From Streptomyces sp. CT34 (GTDB lineage: Bacteria; Actinomycetota; Actinomycetes; Streptomycetales; Streptomycetaceae): 64,000 bases of DNA. This document shows, piece after piece, positions 19,652 through 27,018 of this stretch (position 1 is the stretch's first letter; every line of letters starts with the position of its first letter). The DNA lies in assembly GCF_000805335.1 (NCBI RefSeq), contig NZ_KN708638.1, positions 7,616,671 through 7,680,670 on the forward strand, written 5' to 3'. The notes beneath the pieces were generated by a model, which saw nothing but the letters and a program-made list of their open reading frames with translations, searched no databases and was not told the DNA's origin. Made by a program: the position numbers and the translations under genes.

Positions 19652-20689
19652 TCAGCCGGCGGTGCCGCCCCGTCCGCCGCCCGCCTGGAGCCGCAGCCCC
19701 TTCGCGACGATCAGGTCCGAGCTGACCAGTGCCTGTTCGGCGGTCACCCGCGTCATGTAGACGAACGGCGGGACGACCGGCGGGACCGGGAGGGTGTCGG
19801 GGGTGAAGGTGAGGCAGACCGCGCCTTCCAGGCAGCCGCTGAACTTGGTGAGATAGAGGGTTACCTGGCCTTTGAGGTTCAACGCATCGGAATTCAGGCG
19901 GAGTTGCGGTCCCTGTGCGTCGCGGGTGGTGAGGCGGTAGTCGGTCAGCGACGCCGCCTTCATCCTCAGCACCATCACCTTGAGCGGGCCGCCGGCCGTT
20001 TCCACCGTGGTGACCCCGGCGAGGGTGAAGCCCTGCGGGGCGAACATGGTGGTGGTCACGGTCGGCGGGACCGGCGGCGCCGGTGGCCCGGCCGCACCGG
20101 CCTTCTGCACCGGGCCGCCGACGGCGGTGAGCAGCGCGACCGGCAGGCCGACGGCGAGCGCCTTGCTGCCGGTGCCGCGGCGGGCCGGCGCTGTGCCCGC
20201 GGGCGCGGCACCCTCCACCTCCGCCGACCGGCCCGCGGGTCCGGTGCCCCCCTTCCGCCCGGCCCCCGCGCCGTCGCCGGCGTCCGGTGCCGGCGTCCAT
20301 CCGAACCCCATCGCGCTGCCCGCGATCCCCAGTCCCATACCGACCAGGAACCCGCCGAGATTGGTCGCGGCGAACGACAGCACCGAAAGGATCAGCGCAT
20401 TGACGCTCACGTAGTGGTGTGCGGCCGGGGCGCACCACAGGAACAACCCGGCCACCATCAGCGCCAGTCCGATGCCCAGCGCGGCCAGTCCGCCCAGTCC
20501 CAGGCTCACCAGCACGGTCAGCGGGGAGAGCGGGACCAGCAGCAGCTCCGCCCCGCCGAGCAGGAGCAGCAGCCCGGCCCAGAACGGCCGGGTGCGCCGC
20601 CAGCGCCGCAGTACCGCCCGCCGCTCGGGCCACGGCAGGGCGTCCTCCAGCCGGGCGCCCCACCGTGCGCGCCGCGCGCTCAGAAACAC
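19652..20689 (-). CDS. DUF6114 family membrane protein
   Basis: 345 residues, with GTG start overlapping the end of the upstream DUF6230 gene by about 10 bp. An N-terminal membrane block of three or four hydrophobic segments (for example FWAGLLLLLGGAELLLVPL and LGGFLVGMGLGIAGSAMGF) is followed by an Ala/Pro/Gly-rich linker, another hydrophobic stretch and a roughly 150-residue C-terminal domain with two Cys (CLEGAVC). The family is widespread in Streptomyces, always beside DUF6230, with no assigned biochemical role known to me. The two proteins are probably translationally coupled and act together at the cell envelope. A divergent TetR regulator gene lies beyond the partner. Confidence 0.75.
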   Translation of the reverse strand: MFLSARRARWGARLEDALPWPERRAVLRRWRRTRPFWAGLLLLLGGAELLLVPLSPLTVLVSLGLGGLAALGIGLALMVAGLFLWCAPAAHHYVSVNALILSVLSFAATNLGGFLVGMGLGIAGSAMGFGWTPAPDAGDGAGAGRKGGTGPAGRSAEVEGAAPAGTAPARRGTGSKALAVGLPVALLTAVGGPVQKAGAAGPPAPPVPPTVTTTMFAPQGFTLAGVTTVETAGGPLKVMVLRMKAASLTDYRLTTRDAQGPQLRLNSDALNLKGQVTLYLTKFSGCLEGAVCLTFTPDTLPVPPVVPPFVYMTRVTAEQALVSSDLIVAKGLRLQAGGGRGGTAG

Positions 20690-21294
20690 TTCTCGCCGTC
20701 CAGGCTGACACTCACCCGCATCCCCTTGAGGCGGAAGTTGCCGCCGGTGGCCGACCAGGCATGCGACCGGACGCCGGCCACCTCGATGTTCCCGGCCTGG
20801 AGCCCGAACTTGCCCCTCGGCCCCCTGACGCCCGGTACGGCGTCCAGCGAGCCCGCGTCCCGGCCGATCTGCGCGGTGCCGAACCGGGCGTCGCCCACCA
20901 GGTCCTCGCCGTCGATGACCAGGCTGTCGGCGCTGACCGGTCCCGCCGTGCCACCGGCCGTCAGCTTGAACACCACCGTGCCCACCGGCGTTCTGACCTG
21001 CGCCGCCTGGCAGATGTCGGCGAGGCTCGCCCGGCCGATCCCGAGCAGCGCGACCGGATGGCCGTGGTCGTCCGCGTCGCGGTCGGTGTGGACGTACGAC
21101 GAGAGGCCGTTGCTGCTCAACCTGCCCGATGCGACCTGGAAGTTGGTGCCGGACACCGCGAAGGACGCGGCCAGTGCGCCCTGTGCCATCACCGCCGCCA
21201 GCGTGCCCACGGTGAGCACGGCGGGCAGTGCCACCGCGGCGGTCTTCTTCCAGGAGGTCCGCCCTTCGGGCGCCCTGCCGATCGATGTGCTCAC
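20680..21294 (-). CDS. DUF6230 family exported protein
   Basis: 204 residues from GTG, with GGGGAGG 5 nt upstream. A start 16 codons earlier is possible but has no RBS. The N-terminus (WKKTAAVALPAVLTVGTLAAVMAQGALAAS) is a signal peptide or anchor, followed by a beta-rich extracytoplasmic domain ending in SLDGEKCF. The DUF6230/DUF6114 pair is a conserved Streptomyces module of unknown function. It is the first gene of a two-gene unit divergent from the TetR gene, whose product is the obvious candidate regulator. Confidence 0.75.
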   Translation of the reverse strand: MSTSIGRAPEGRTSWKKTAAVALPAVLTVGTLAAVMAQGALAASFAVSGTNFQVASGRLSSNGLSSYVHTDRDADDHGHPVALLGIGRASLADICQAAQVRTPVGTVVFKLTAGGTAGPVSADSLVIDGEDLVGDARFGTAQIGRDAGSLDAVPGVRGPRGKFGLQAGNIEVAGVRSHAWSATGGNFRLKGMRVSVSLDGEKCF

Positions 21295-21383
21295 TGCGTC
21301 CTCCCCGGGGCAGCGGTCGAATGCGCGAGGGAAGTGCTTCATGGAGCCCCTGCGGTGCCAGGACCACAGGTCGGAAGGGCAGC

Positions 21384-21398
21384 ATGACGTTCTGTCAT
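21384..21398. promoter_or_regulatory. Candidate TetR operator
   Basis: Inverted repeat ATGAC-N5-GTCAT in the 144-bp divergent region between the DUF6230 gene and the tetR gene. It is well placed to control both. Confidence 0.4.
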
Positions 21399-21438
21399 AC
21401 TGCGCAAAACTCTTGGCAGTTGGAGACTAGGGCGGATT

Positions 21439-22095
21439 TTGAATAAGAGTCAACAGGGTAGACGGGCGGGCTCTCCGGCCGCCCGTCCCACCGAGCGGTC
21501 CCAGGCACGTCGCGCCGAACTGATCGCCACCGGACGGAAGTTATTCGCCGACACCTCCTACGACGCGCTGTCCATGGATGACATCGCGCGCCAGGCAGGT
21601 GTCGCCAAGGGGCTGATCTACTACTACTTCACCAACAAGCGCGGCTACTACCTGGCGATCATCGAGGACGCGGTCGCCGAGCTGGTCGAACGCGCCGGCA
21701 GCACCCACGACCTGCCGCCCGTCGAACGCGTCCAGCGCACCGTCGACGGCTATCTGCGCTACGCCCAGCACCACCAGGCCGCCTACCGCGCGATCGTCAC
21801 CGGCGGGGTCGGATTCGACGCCGAGGTGCTGGCCATCCGCGCCTCCGTGCGCGCCAGGCTGCTGAGCACCATCGCTCTCGGTGCCTGGGGCAGCGAGGAC
21901 ATTCCGCCGCTCGCGCGTACCGCGCTGACCGGCTGGCTCTCCAGCGTGGAGGGCGTCACCCTGGAATGGATCGAGGAGCAGGAAGTGCCGCGGGAGACCG
22001 TGGTGTCGCTGCTGGTCCGCGGCCTGGGCGACACCCTCCGGCTGATAGAGGAGTACGAGCCGGCCTGCCCGGCACCACCCCGGCTGCGCACCTGA
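21439..22095 (+). CDS. TetR/AcrR family regulator
   Basis: 218 residues from TTG. The N-terminal TetR helix-turn-helix is clear: ARRAELIATGRKLFAD, then YDALSMDDIARQAGVAKGL and IYYYFTNKRGYYLAII. The C-terminal ligand-binding half is divergent, as usual. It is divergent from the DUF6230/DUF6114 pair, with an inverted repeat between them, so autoregulation and control of that pair are likely. The ligand is unknown. Confidence 0.88.
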   Translation: MNKSQQGRRAGSPAARPTERSQARRAELIATGRKLFADTSYDALSMDDIARQAGVAKGLIYYYFTNKRGYYLAIIEDAVAELVERAGSTHDLPPVERVQRTVDGYLRYAQHHQAAYRAIVTGGVGFDAEVLAIRASVRARLLSTIALGAWGSEDIPPLARTALTGWLSSVEGVTLEWIEEQEVPRETVVSLLVRGLGDTLRLIEEYEPACPAPPRLRT

Positions 22096-22127
22096 CGCTT
22101 CGTCAAAATCCATGGCATGTCAGGGAA

Positions 22128-22157
22128 GCGGGCGGGAGGTCGTCGCCTCCCGCCCGC
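22128..22157. terminator. Bidirectional terminator
   Basis: Perfect 12-bp stem GCGGGCGGGAGG / CCTCCCGCCCGC with a 6-nt loop, between the convergent tetR and chitinase genes. No T tract on either side. Confidence 0.75.
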
Positions 22158-22179
22158 GTGACCGCGCGTACCGGCAGGG

Positions 22180-23514
22180 CTACTTGATCGCCTTGATCAG
22201 GTCGCCGTTCGCGGTGTCGCCGCTCAGCTCCCAGAAGAAGGTGCCGCCCAGCCCCTGGGCGTCCTTGAAGGCCATCTTGGTACCGATGGTGTCCGGGGTG
22301 TCGTAACTCCACCACTGGTCACCGCACTTGGCGTAGGCGGTGCCGCCCACCGTGCCGGTGGTCGGGCAGCGGTCCTTGAGCACCTTGTAGTCGTCGATGC
22401 CCGCCTCGTAGGTGCCCGGGGCCGCGCCGGTCGCCGTACCGCCCGGCGCGTCCTGGGTGACGCCGGACCAGCCGCGGCCGTAGAAGCCGAGGCCCAGCAG
22501 CAGCTTGTCCGACGGGACGCCGAGCTTCTTGAGCTTGGTGATGGTGTCGGTGGTGTTGAACCCGGCCTTCGGGATGCCGTTGTACGCCGTGAGCGGGGAG
22601 TGCGGGGCCGTCGGGCCCTTGGCGTCCCAGGCACCGAAGTAGTCGTAGGTCATCGGGTCGTACCAGTCGACGTACTGGGCCGCGCCCGCGTAGTCGGCGG
22701 CGTCCATCTTGCCGCCGTCCGAGGCGTCAGCGGTGATCGCCGCGGTGAGCAGGTTGTTCTGTCCGAACTTCGCCCGCAGCGCCTTCAGTACGCCGGTGAA
22801 GGCGTCCTTCCCGCTGGTGTCGCAGGTCAGCCCGCAGGCGTTGGGGTACTCCCAGTCGATGTCGATACCGTCGAAGACATCCGCCCAGCGCGGGTCCTTG
22901 ACCAGGTCGTAGCAGGACTGGGCGAACGCCTCCGGGTTCCGGGCGGCCTCGCCGAAGCCGCCCGACCAGGTCCAGCCACCGAACGACCACAGCACCTTGA
23001 GGCCGGGGTGCAGCTTCTTGAGCTTGCGCAGCTGGTTGAAGTTGCCGCGCAGGCCGTTGGGGTCGTCCCAGGTGTCGGCCTTGCCGTCGACGCTCTGGTC
23101 GGCGGTGAACGCCTTGTCGTAGTCGGCGTAGGAGTCGCCGACGGCGCACTTGCCGCCCTGGACGTTGCCGAAGGCGTAGTTGATGTGCGTGAGCTTGTCC
23201 GCGGATCCGGAGGTCTCGATGTTCTTGACCTGGTAGTTGCGGCCGTAGGTACCCCAGTCGATGAAGTAGCCGACGACCTTGTCGCCGCCCGCCGCGGGCT
23301 GCGCCGCCGCCGTGACCGGGTGGCCGGCGGTGGGGGTGGTGGGTGACGGCGACAAGGAGGGGTACCGCGAAGCGGTTCCTGCCGGGGTGGTGGTGGGTGA
23401 CGGGTGGGCGGAGGCGGGTGCGGCGAAGAGGGTGCCGGCCAGGGCCGCCGTACACAGCGCGGTCGCGGCGGCGATCAGCCTGCGTGGTGATCGCTTTCGG
23501 TGCGGTCTGAGCAT
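22180..23514 (-). CDS. Secreted GH18 chitinase
   Basis: 444 residues. N-terminal Sec signal peptide (basic RKRSPRR, then a hydrophobic stretch ending in ASA), a Pro/Thr-rich linker of about 40 residues, then a GH18 TIM barrel from about residue 78. The catalytic motif DGIDIDWEYP has E222 as proton donor, and SFGGWTWS and MTYDYFGAWD are also typical. No chitin-binding module is seen. GAGGAG precedes the ATG. It hydrolyses beta-1,4-GlcNAc polymers outside the cell. The promoter region carries two 12-bp direct repeats like those of other Streptomyces chitinase genes, implying DasR-type control by amino sugars. Confidence 0.93.
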   Translation of the reverse strand: MLRPHRKRSPRRLIAAATALCTAALAGTLFAAPASAHPSPTTTPAGTASRYPSLSPSPTTPTAGHPVTAAAQPAAGGDKVVGYFIDWGTYGRNYQVKNIETSGSADKLTHINYAFGNVQGGKCAVGDSYADYDKAFTADQSVDGKADTWDDPNGLRGNFNQLRKLKKLHPGLKVLWSFGGWTWSGGFGEAARNPEAFAQSCYDLVKDPRWADVFDGIDIDWEYPNACGLTCDTSGKDAFTGVLKALRAKFGQNNLLTAAITADASDGGKMDAADYAGAAQYVDWYDPMTYDYFGAWDAKGPTAPHSPLTAYNGIPKAGFNTTDTITKLKKLGVPSDKLLLGLGFYGRGWSGVTQDAPGGTATGAAPGTYEAGIDDYKVLKDRCPTTGTVGGTAYAKCGDQWWSYDTPDTIGTKMAFKDAQGLGGTFFWELSGDTANGDLIKAIK

Positions 23515-23591
23515 GTCGTCTCCTCGGAGGGGGCGAGGGTGGAGCCTGACCTGCGTTCCGAATTGGCATGAACGCGTGGAACGTTGAGGAG

Positions 23592-23632
23592 AAGGTAGAA
23601 GGACTAGACCACTGCGTCAATGGTTCGGACCA
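23592..23632 (-). promoter_or_regulatory. Chitinase promoter with two DasR-like 12-bp repeats
   Basis: On the gene strand TGGTCCGAACCA (23621-23632) and TGGTCTAGTCCT (23600-23611) flank a -35-like TTGACG (23615-23620), followed after 17 nt by TACCTT (23592-23597). Both repeats resemble the dre consensus around TGGTCTAGACCA. The known paired-repeat layout of Streptomyces chitinase promoters matches. Confidence 0.75.
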
Positions 23633-23860
23633 ATTGCGCGACCGTCGGGTGCCGCGGGCCAAGTGGGCCGGATCCGCACCGGGATCGATGATCAACCCGT
23701 GACGCGGGGCCTCCGATCGGGCATACTCCTAGCGCCACAGCCGCAGGTCATCGCCATTCCGCGATCCGGAGGCGATCATCGGCCAGGCACTACGGAAACC
23801 GGCGCCGCCGCCCACCCCGCGCGCGTCGCCGCAGCGCCCGACAGGGAGGAGAGCGCCGCC

Positions 23861-25033
23861 ATGACCGACTACGGCCCCCCGCCGGTGGACCGCAGGCTGC
23901 CCACCGAGGAAGCCCGGGACCTGATGACCCTGGTCCGTGAACTCGCCGAGCGCGAGATCCGGCCCACGGCCGCCGAGGAGGAGGAAGCCGGCCGCTTCCC
24001 GCGCGAGCTCTTCCGTCTGCTCTCGGAATCGGGACTGCTCTCCCTGCCGTACGCCGAGGAATTCGGCGGCGGCGACCAGCCCTACGAGGTCTACCTCCAG
24101 GTCCTCGAAGAGCTCGCGGCGGCCCGGCTCACCGTCGGCCTCGGCGTCAGCGTGCACACCCTCGCCTGTCACGCGCTCGCCGGATACGGCACCAAGGAGC
24201 AGCGGGCCGAGCACCTCCCGGCCATGCTCGGCGGCGGACTCCTCGGTGCGTACTGCCTCTCCGAGCCCGCCTCCGGCTCCGACGCCGCCTCCCTGACCAC
24301 CCGCGCCACCCGGCAGGGCGACTCCTGGACGATCGACGGCACCAAGGCGTGGATCACCCATGGCGGCGTGGCCGATTTCTATACGGTGCTCGCCCGCACC
24401 GGTGGCAGCGGCTCCCACGGCATCACCGCCTTCCTGGTGCCCGGCGACGCCGAGGGCCTCGGCGCCGCCCCGCCCGAGCGCAAGATGGGCATGAAGGGCT
24501 CGCCGACCGCCCAGCTGCACTTCGACGGCGTCCGGGTCCCCGACTCCCGCCGCATCGGCGACGAGGGCCAGGGCTTCGCCATCGCGCTCTCCGCCCTGGA
24601 CTCCGGCCGCCTCGGCATCGCGGCCTGCGCGGTCGGCGTCGCCCAGGCGGCCCTGGACGAGGCCCTCGCCTATGTCGCCGAGCGCCGCCAATTCGGCCGC
24701 CCCATCGCCGACTTCCAGGGCCTGCGCTTCATGCTGGCCGACATGGCCACCCAGGTGGAGGCGGGCCGCGCGCTCTACCTCGCCGCCGCCCGGCTCCGCG
24801 ACGACGGCCGGCCGTTCGCCAAGGAGGCGGCGATGGCCAAGCTCTTCTGCACGGACGCCGCGATGCGGGTCACCACGGACGCCGTGCAGCTCCTCGGCGG
24901 CTACGGCTACACCCTCGACTTCCCCGCCGAGCGCTATATGCGCGAGGCCAAGGTCCTGCAGATCGTCGAGGGCACCAACCAGATCCAGCGGATGGTCATC
25001 GCCCGCCATGTCGCGGGGCCCGAGACGCACTGA
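23861..25033 (+). CDS. Acyl-CoA dehydrogenase
   Basis: 390 residues, the usual length for short/medium-chain acyl-CoA dehydrogenases. Signatures: CLSEPASGSDAASL, WITHGG, ERRQFGRPIADFQ, and near the C-terminus VEGTNQIQR, whose Glu (about residue 370) is the catalytic base of this class. It catalyses FAD-dependent alpha,beta-dehydrogenation of acyl-CoA in fatty-acid or branched-chain degradation. The start at ATG 23861 has GGGAGGA upstream with a slightly long spacer; the upstream extension looks non-coding. It stands alone, with a terminator-like hairpin after it. Confidence 0.92.
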   Translation: MTDYGPPPVDRRLPTEEARDLMTLVRELAEREIRPTAAEEEEAGRFPRELFRLLSESGLLSLPYAEEFGGGDQPYEVYLQVLEELAAARLTVGLGVSVHTLACHALAGYGTKEQRAEHLPAMLGGGLLGAYCLSEPASGSDAASLTTRATRQGDSWTIDGTKAWITHGGVADFYTVLARTGGSGSHGITAFLVPGDAEGLGAAPPERKMGMKGSPTAQLHFDGVRVPDSRRIGDEGQGFAIALSALDSGRLGIAACAVGVAQAALDEALAYVAERRQFGRPIADFQGLRFMLADMATQVEAGRALYLAAARLRDDGRPFAKEAAMAKLFCTDAAMRVTTDAVQLLGGYGYTLDFPAERYMREAKVLQIVEGTNQIQRMVIARHVAGPETH

Positions 25034-25046
25034 CCGGCGGGGGGGG

Positions 25047-25072
25047 GGGCCGGGGCGAGAGCATCCCGGCCC
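25047..25072. terminator. Probable convergent terminator
   Basis: GGGCCGGG / CCCGGCCC stem of 8 bp with a 10-nt loop between the acyl-CoA dehydrogenase gene and the minus-strand small gene. It is directly preceded by a G11 run at 25039-25049. Confidence 0.45.
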
Positions 25073-25080
25073 GGCCGGCC

Positions 25081-25356
25081 TCACAGCCGCCGACAGCCCG
25101 CCGCATCGCGCCGGAAGGTGTGCTGCGGCCCCCGTTCACGGGGATTCCAGCCGTGCTCGCGCGCTCTGCGGATCAGCGCCGCGACCTCGCCCGGTGCGAC
25201 GATCGTGCCGTGCTCCCGCCAGGTCACCATCCGCGCGCCGTCCCCGTCCGCCCAGCCGGCGACCACCGCCAGTCCGGCCGCGTCCGGCGAGACCACCCAC
25301 CGGTACCGCGTCCCGTCGACGGTGATCAGCCGTGAACCGCGTACCGCCAGCGCCAT
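25081..25356 (-). CDS. Small conserved hypothetical protein
   Basis: 91 residues, soluble, with the N-terminal pattern VRGSRLITVDGTRYRWVVSP followed by a short basic/aromatic C-terminal part (HGWNPRERGPQHTF). It looks like a small beta-strand protein found in streptomycetes; I do not recognise a function. It is convergent with the acyl-CoA dehydrogenase gene. Confidence 0.6.
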   Translation of the reverse strand: MALAVRGSRLITVDGTRYRWVVSPDAAGLAVVAGWADGDGARMVTWREHGTIVAPGEVAALIRRAREHGWNPRERGPQHTFRRDAAGCRRL

Positions 25357-25629
25357 CCGATACCCCCGTTCTTCGTCATGGCCCGAGCCGACGGCTGGCT
25401 ACCCCCCCGACGTCATGTCCTCTACGTACGAGGGGAGTTGACTGCACTCGGCCACCGACGCCGAACGCGCCCCCCGGAAGTCGCCGGCATCGCCATCCTC
25501 GCCCGGCTGCATGGCCAACTCCGCGCCGCCCCGGCCGAGTTCCTCAGCGCACCCGCCATCGGCAAGCGCCCTGCGTCGCACGTCGTGGCCCAACGCGCCC
25601 ACTGCTCATGATTTGTTGACGGCCTTCCG
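25357..25629. other. Non-coding or decayed stretch
   Basis: Short readings exist on both strands but none has an RBS and a recognisable domain together. It joins the phosphotransferase remnant to the right, so it may be part of the same eroded segment. Confidence 0.4.
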
Positions 25630-25868
25630 AGCTCACCACTCATCCCCCTCGTCGAGCGCGGCTTCGACCGGCCGACCGACCACTGGCCGCGGGATCCGGG
25701 CGAGACGCTGGTGACCGGGGGCGACGCCCGGATCGGCAACATCGTCCACGACGGGTTCGAGCCGGCTGCGGTGCTCGACCGGGAGATGGCCGCGCTCGAC
25801 CCCCGCGAACTCGCCCTCGGATGCTCGCCGGCCGCTATCGGTGAGCCCGTCGCGGCCGGCGTACCGGC
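25630..25868 (+). pseudogene. Remnant of an APH/phosphotransferase-family gene
   Basis: Reading the frame of 25711 gives IPLVERGFDRPTDHWP followed by GGDARIGNIVHDGFEPAAVL and DREMAALDPRELALG. This is the C-terminal catalytic and Mg-binding segment of aminoglycoside-phosphotransferase-like kinases, normally HGDxRxGN...DWEMA.LG. No intact N-lobe precedes it, the catalytic His and the metal-site Trp context are altered (GGD, LDRE), and the frame runs into unrelated sequence. Genes of this family often neighbour acyl-CoA dehydrogenase genes, as here. A truncated, degenerating copy is the best explanation. Confidence 0.65.
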
Positions 25869-26285
25869 TCAGCCGCGGCGGCGCATCCGCGGCACCCGGG
25901 CCGGCCGCTCACCGATGCCGCCCACGTGCGAGAACGGCTGACGCCGCCAGTCCAGGCCCGCGGGAAGCGTCAACAGCATGGCCGCGTCCTGTTCCTGAGT
26001 CCCCATCATGTCCTCGGTCTCCGGGGCGTCGGCCGCCGCCCGGCCGGAACCCTGGCACACGGTCAGGCCGAACGGGTTCCACGGCGACGGGCACAGCGCG
26101 TGCTCCGGGAGCCTGTCCTCGTCCGCCAGCAGCCCGATCGGCTGCCCGCAGTCCGGGCAGGTCACGCGGTAGATCTCGTAGGTGTCGAAGGAATCGTACG
26201 CACCGTCGTCGGCGGGGAAGCCGAGACTGTCGCCCTCCTGAACGCCGGCGTTCGCTGCGGCGGAGTCCTGCTCAAGGCGTCGCAT
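25869..26285 (-). CDS. Hypothetical protein with zinc-ribbon-like cysteines
   Basis: 138 residues from the ATG of MRRLEQD. An ATG three codons earlier is possible but sits on the G-rich RBS. The centre holds CPDCGQPIG and a later CPSPWNPFGLTVC, a Cys4-like arrangement that could bind a metal. The tail is basic (ERPARVPRMRRRG). No known family was recognised. It is divergent from the Lrp-type regulator gene with 222 bp between. Confidence 0.6.
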   Translation of the reverse strand: MRRLEQDSAAANAGVQEGDSLGFPADDGAYDSFDTYEIYRVTCPDCGQPIGLLADEDRLPEHALCPSPWNPFGLTVCQGSGRAAADAPETEDMMGTQEQDAAMLLTLPAGLDWRRQPFSHVGGIGERPARVPRMRRRG

Positions 26286-26473
26286 GATGTCCATCCCCCT
26301 CGGGTGGGCCACTCGGACCGCTGACTTCCAACGTGTGACCGGCGGTCTCGGCCAACACCAGCAATGCCCTTCATGCCGGGCGCATAATCGCCGGCGCCCC
26401 GCGGAGCCGGTGTCACAGGTGTGGCATTGCTCACACGGCGGGGTGTGTGGGTGTCCACGATCCGGCGCACCGT

Positions 26474-26485
26474 GCGCATATGCGC
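26474..26485. promoter_or_regulatory. Perfect palindrome before the Lrp-type gene
   Basis: GCGCATATGCGC, a perfect 12-bp palindrome 22 bp upstream of the lrp start. Its position suits an autoregulatory operator or core promoter overlap. Confidence 0.4.
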
Positions 26486-26507
26486 CCGCGCGCAGTAGGT
26501 TGAGCGG

Positions 26508-26948
26508 GTGGAGGAGTTGGACCGACAAATCGTGGATCTGCTCGTCAAGGACGGGCGGATGAGCTACACCGACCTGGGCAAGGCCACCGGCCTGTCCACC
26601 TCGGCGGTGCACCAGCGGGTGCGCCGCCTGGAGCAGCGCGGTGTCATCCGCGGCTATGCCGCCATCGTCGACCCCGAAGCCGTGGGCCTGCCGCTCACCG
26701 CCTTCATCTCGGTCAAACCCTTCGACCCCAGCGCCCCGGACGACATCTCCGACCGGCTCGCCGAGGTCCCCGAGCTGGAGGCGTGCCACAGCGTCGCCGG
26801 CGACGAGAACTACATCCTCAAGGTCCGGGTCGCCACCCCCCTGGAGCTGGAGCACCTGCTCACCCGTATCCGCACCCTGGCCGGTGTCTCGACCCGTACG
26901 ACGGTGGTGCTCTCCACCCCGTACGAGGCCCGTCCGCCGCGCATCTGA
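26508..26948 (+). CDS. Lrp/AsnC family regulator
   Basis: 146 residues from GTG. The AsnC-type winged helix-turn-helix (LDRQIVDLLVKDGRMSYTDLGKATGLSTSAVHQRVRRLE) is followed by the RAM ligand-binding domain with the typical VAGDENYILKVRV. It is a dimeric or octameric amino-acid-responsive regulator. It lies 70 bp upstream of, and co-directional with, an amidohydrolase gene, which it may control; the divergent zinc-ribbon gene shares the upstream region. Confidence 0.92.
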   Translation: MEELDRQIVDLLVKDGRMSYTDLGKATGLSTSAVHQRVRRLEQRGVIRGYAAIVDPEAVGLPLTAFISVKPFDPSAPDDISDRLAEVPELEACHSVAGDENYILKVRVATPLELEHLLTRIRTLAGVSTRTTVVLSTPYEARPPRI

Positions 26949-27018
26949 CCTGACTGCCCGTCGCCCGAGCGGACCCCCGGGCGCCGGCCCGCCCCGCGCA
27001 GGCGCCAGACTGTCCGTT

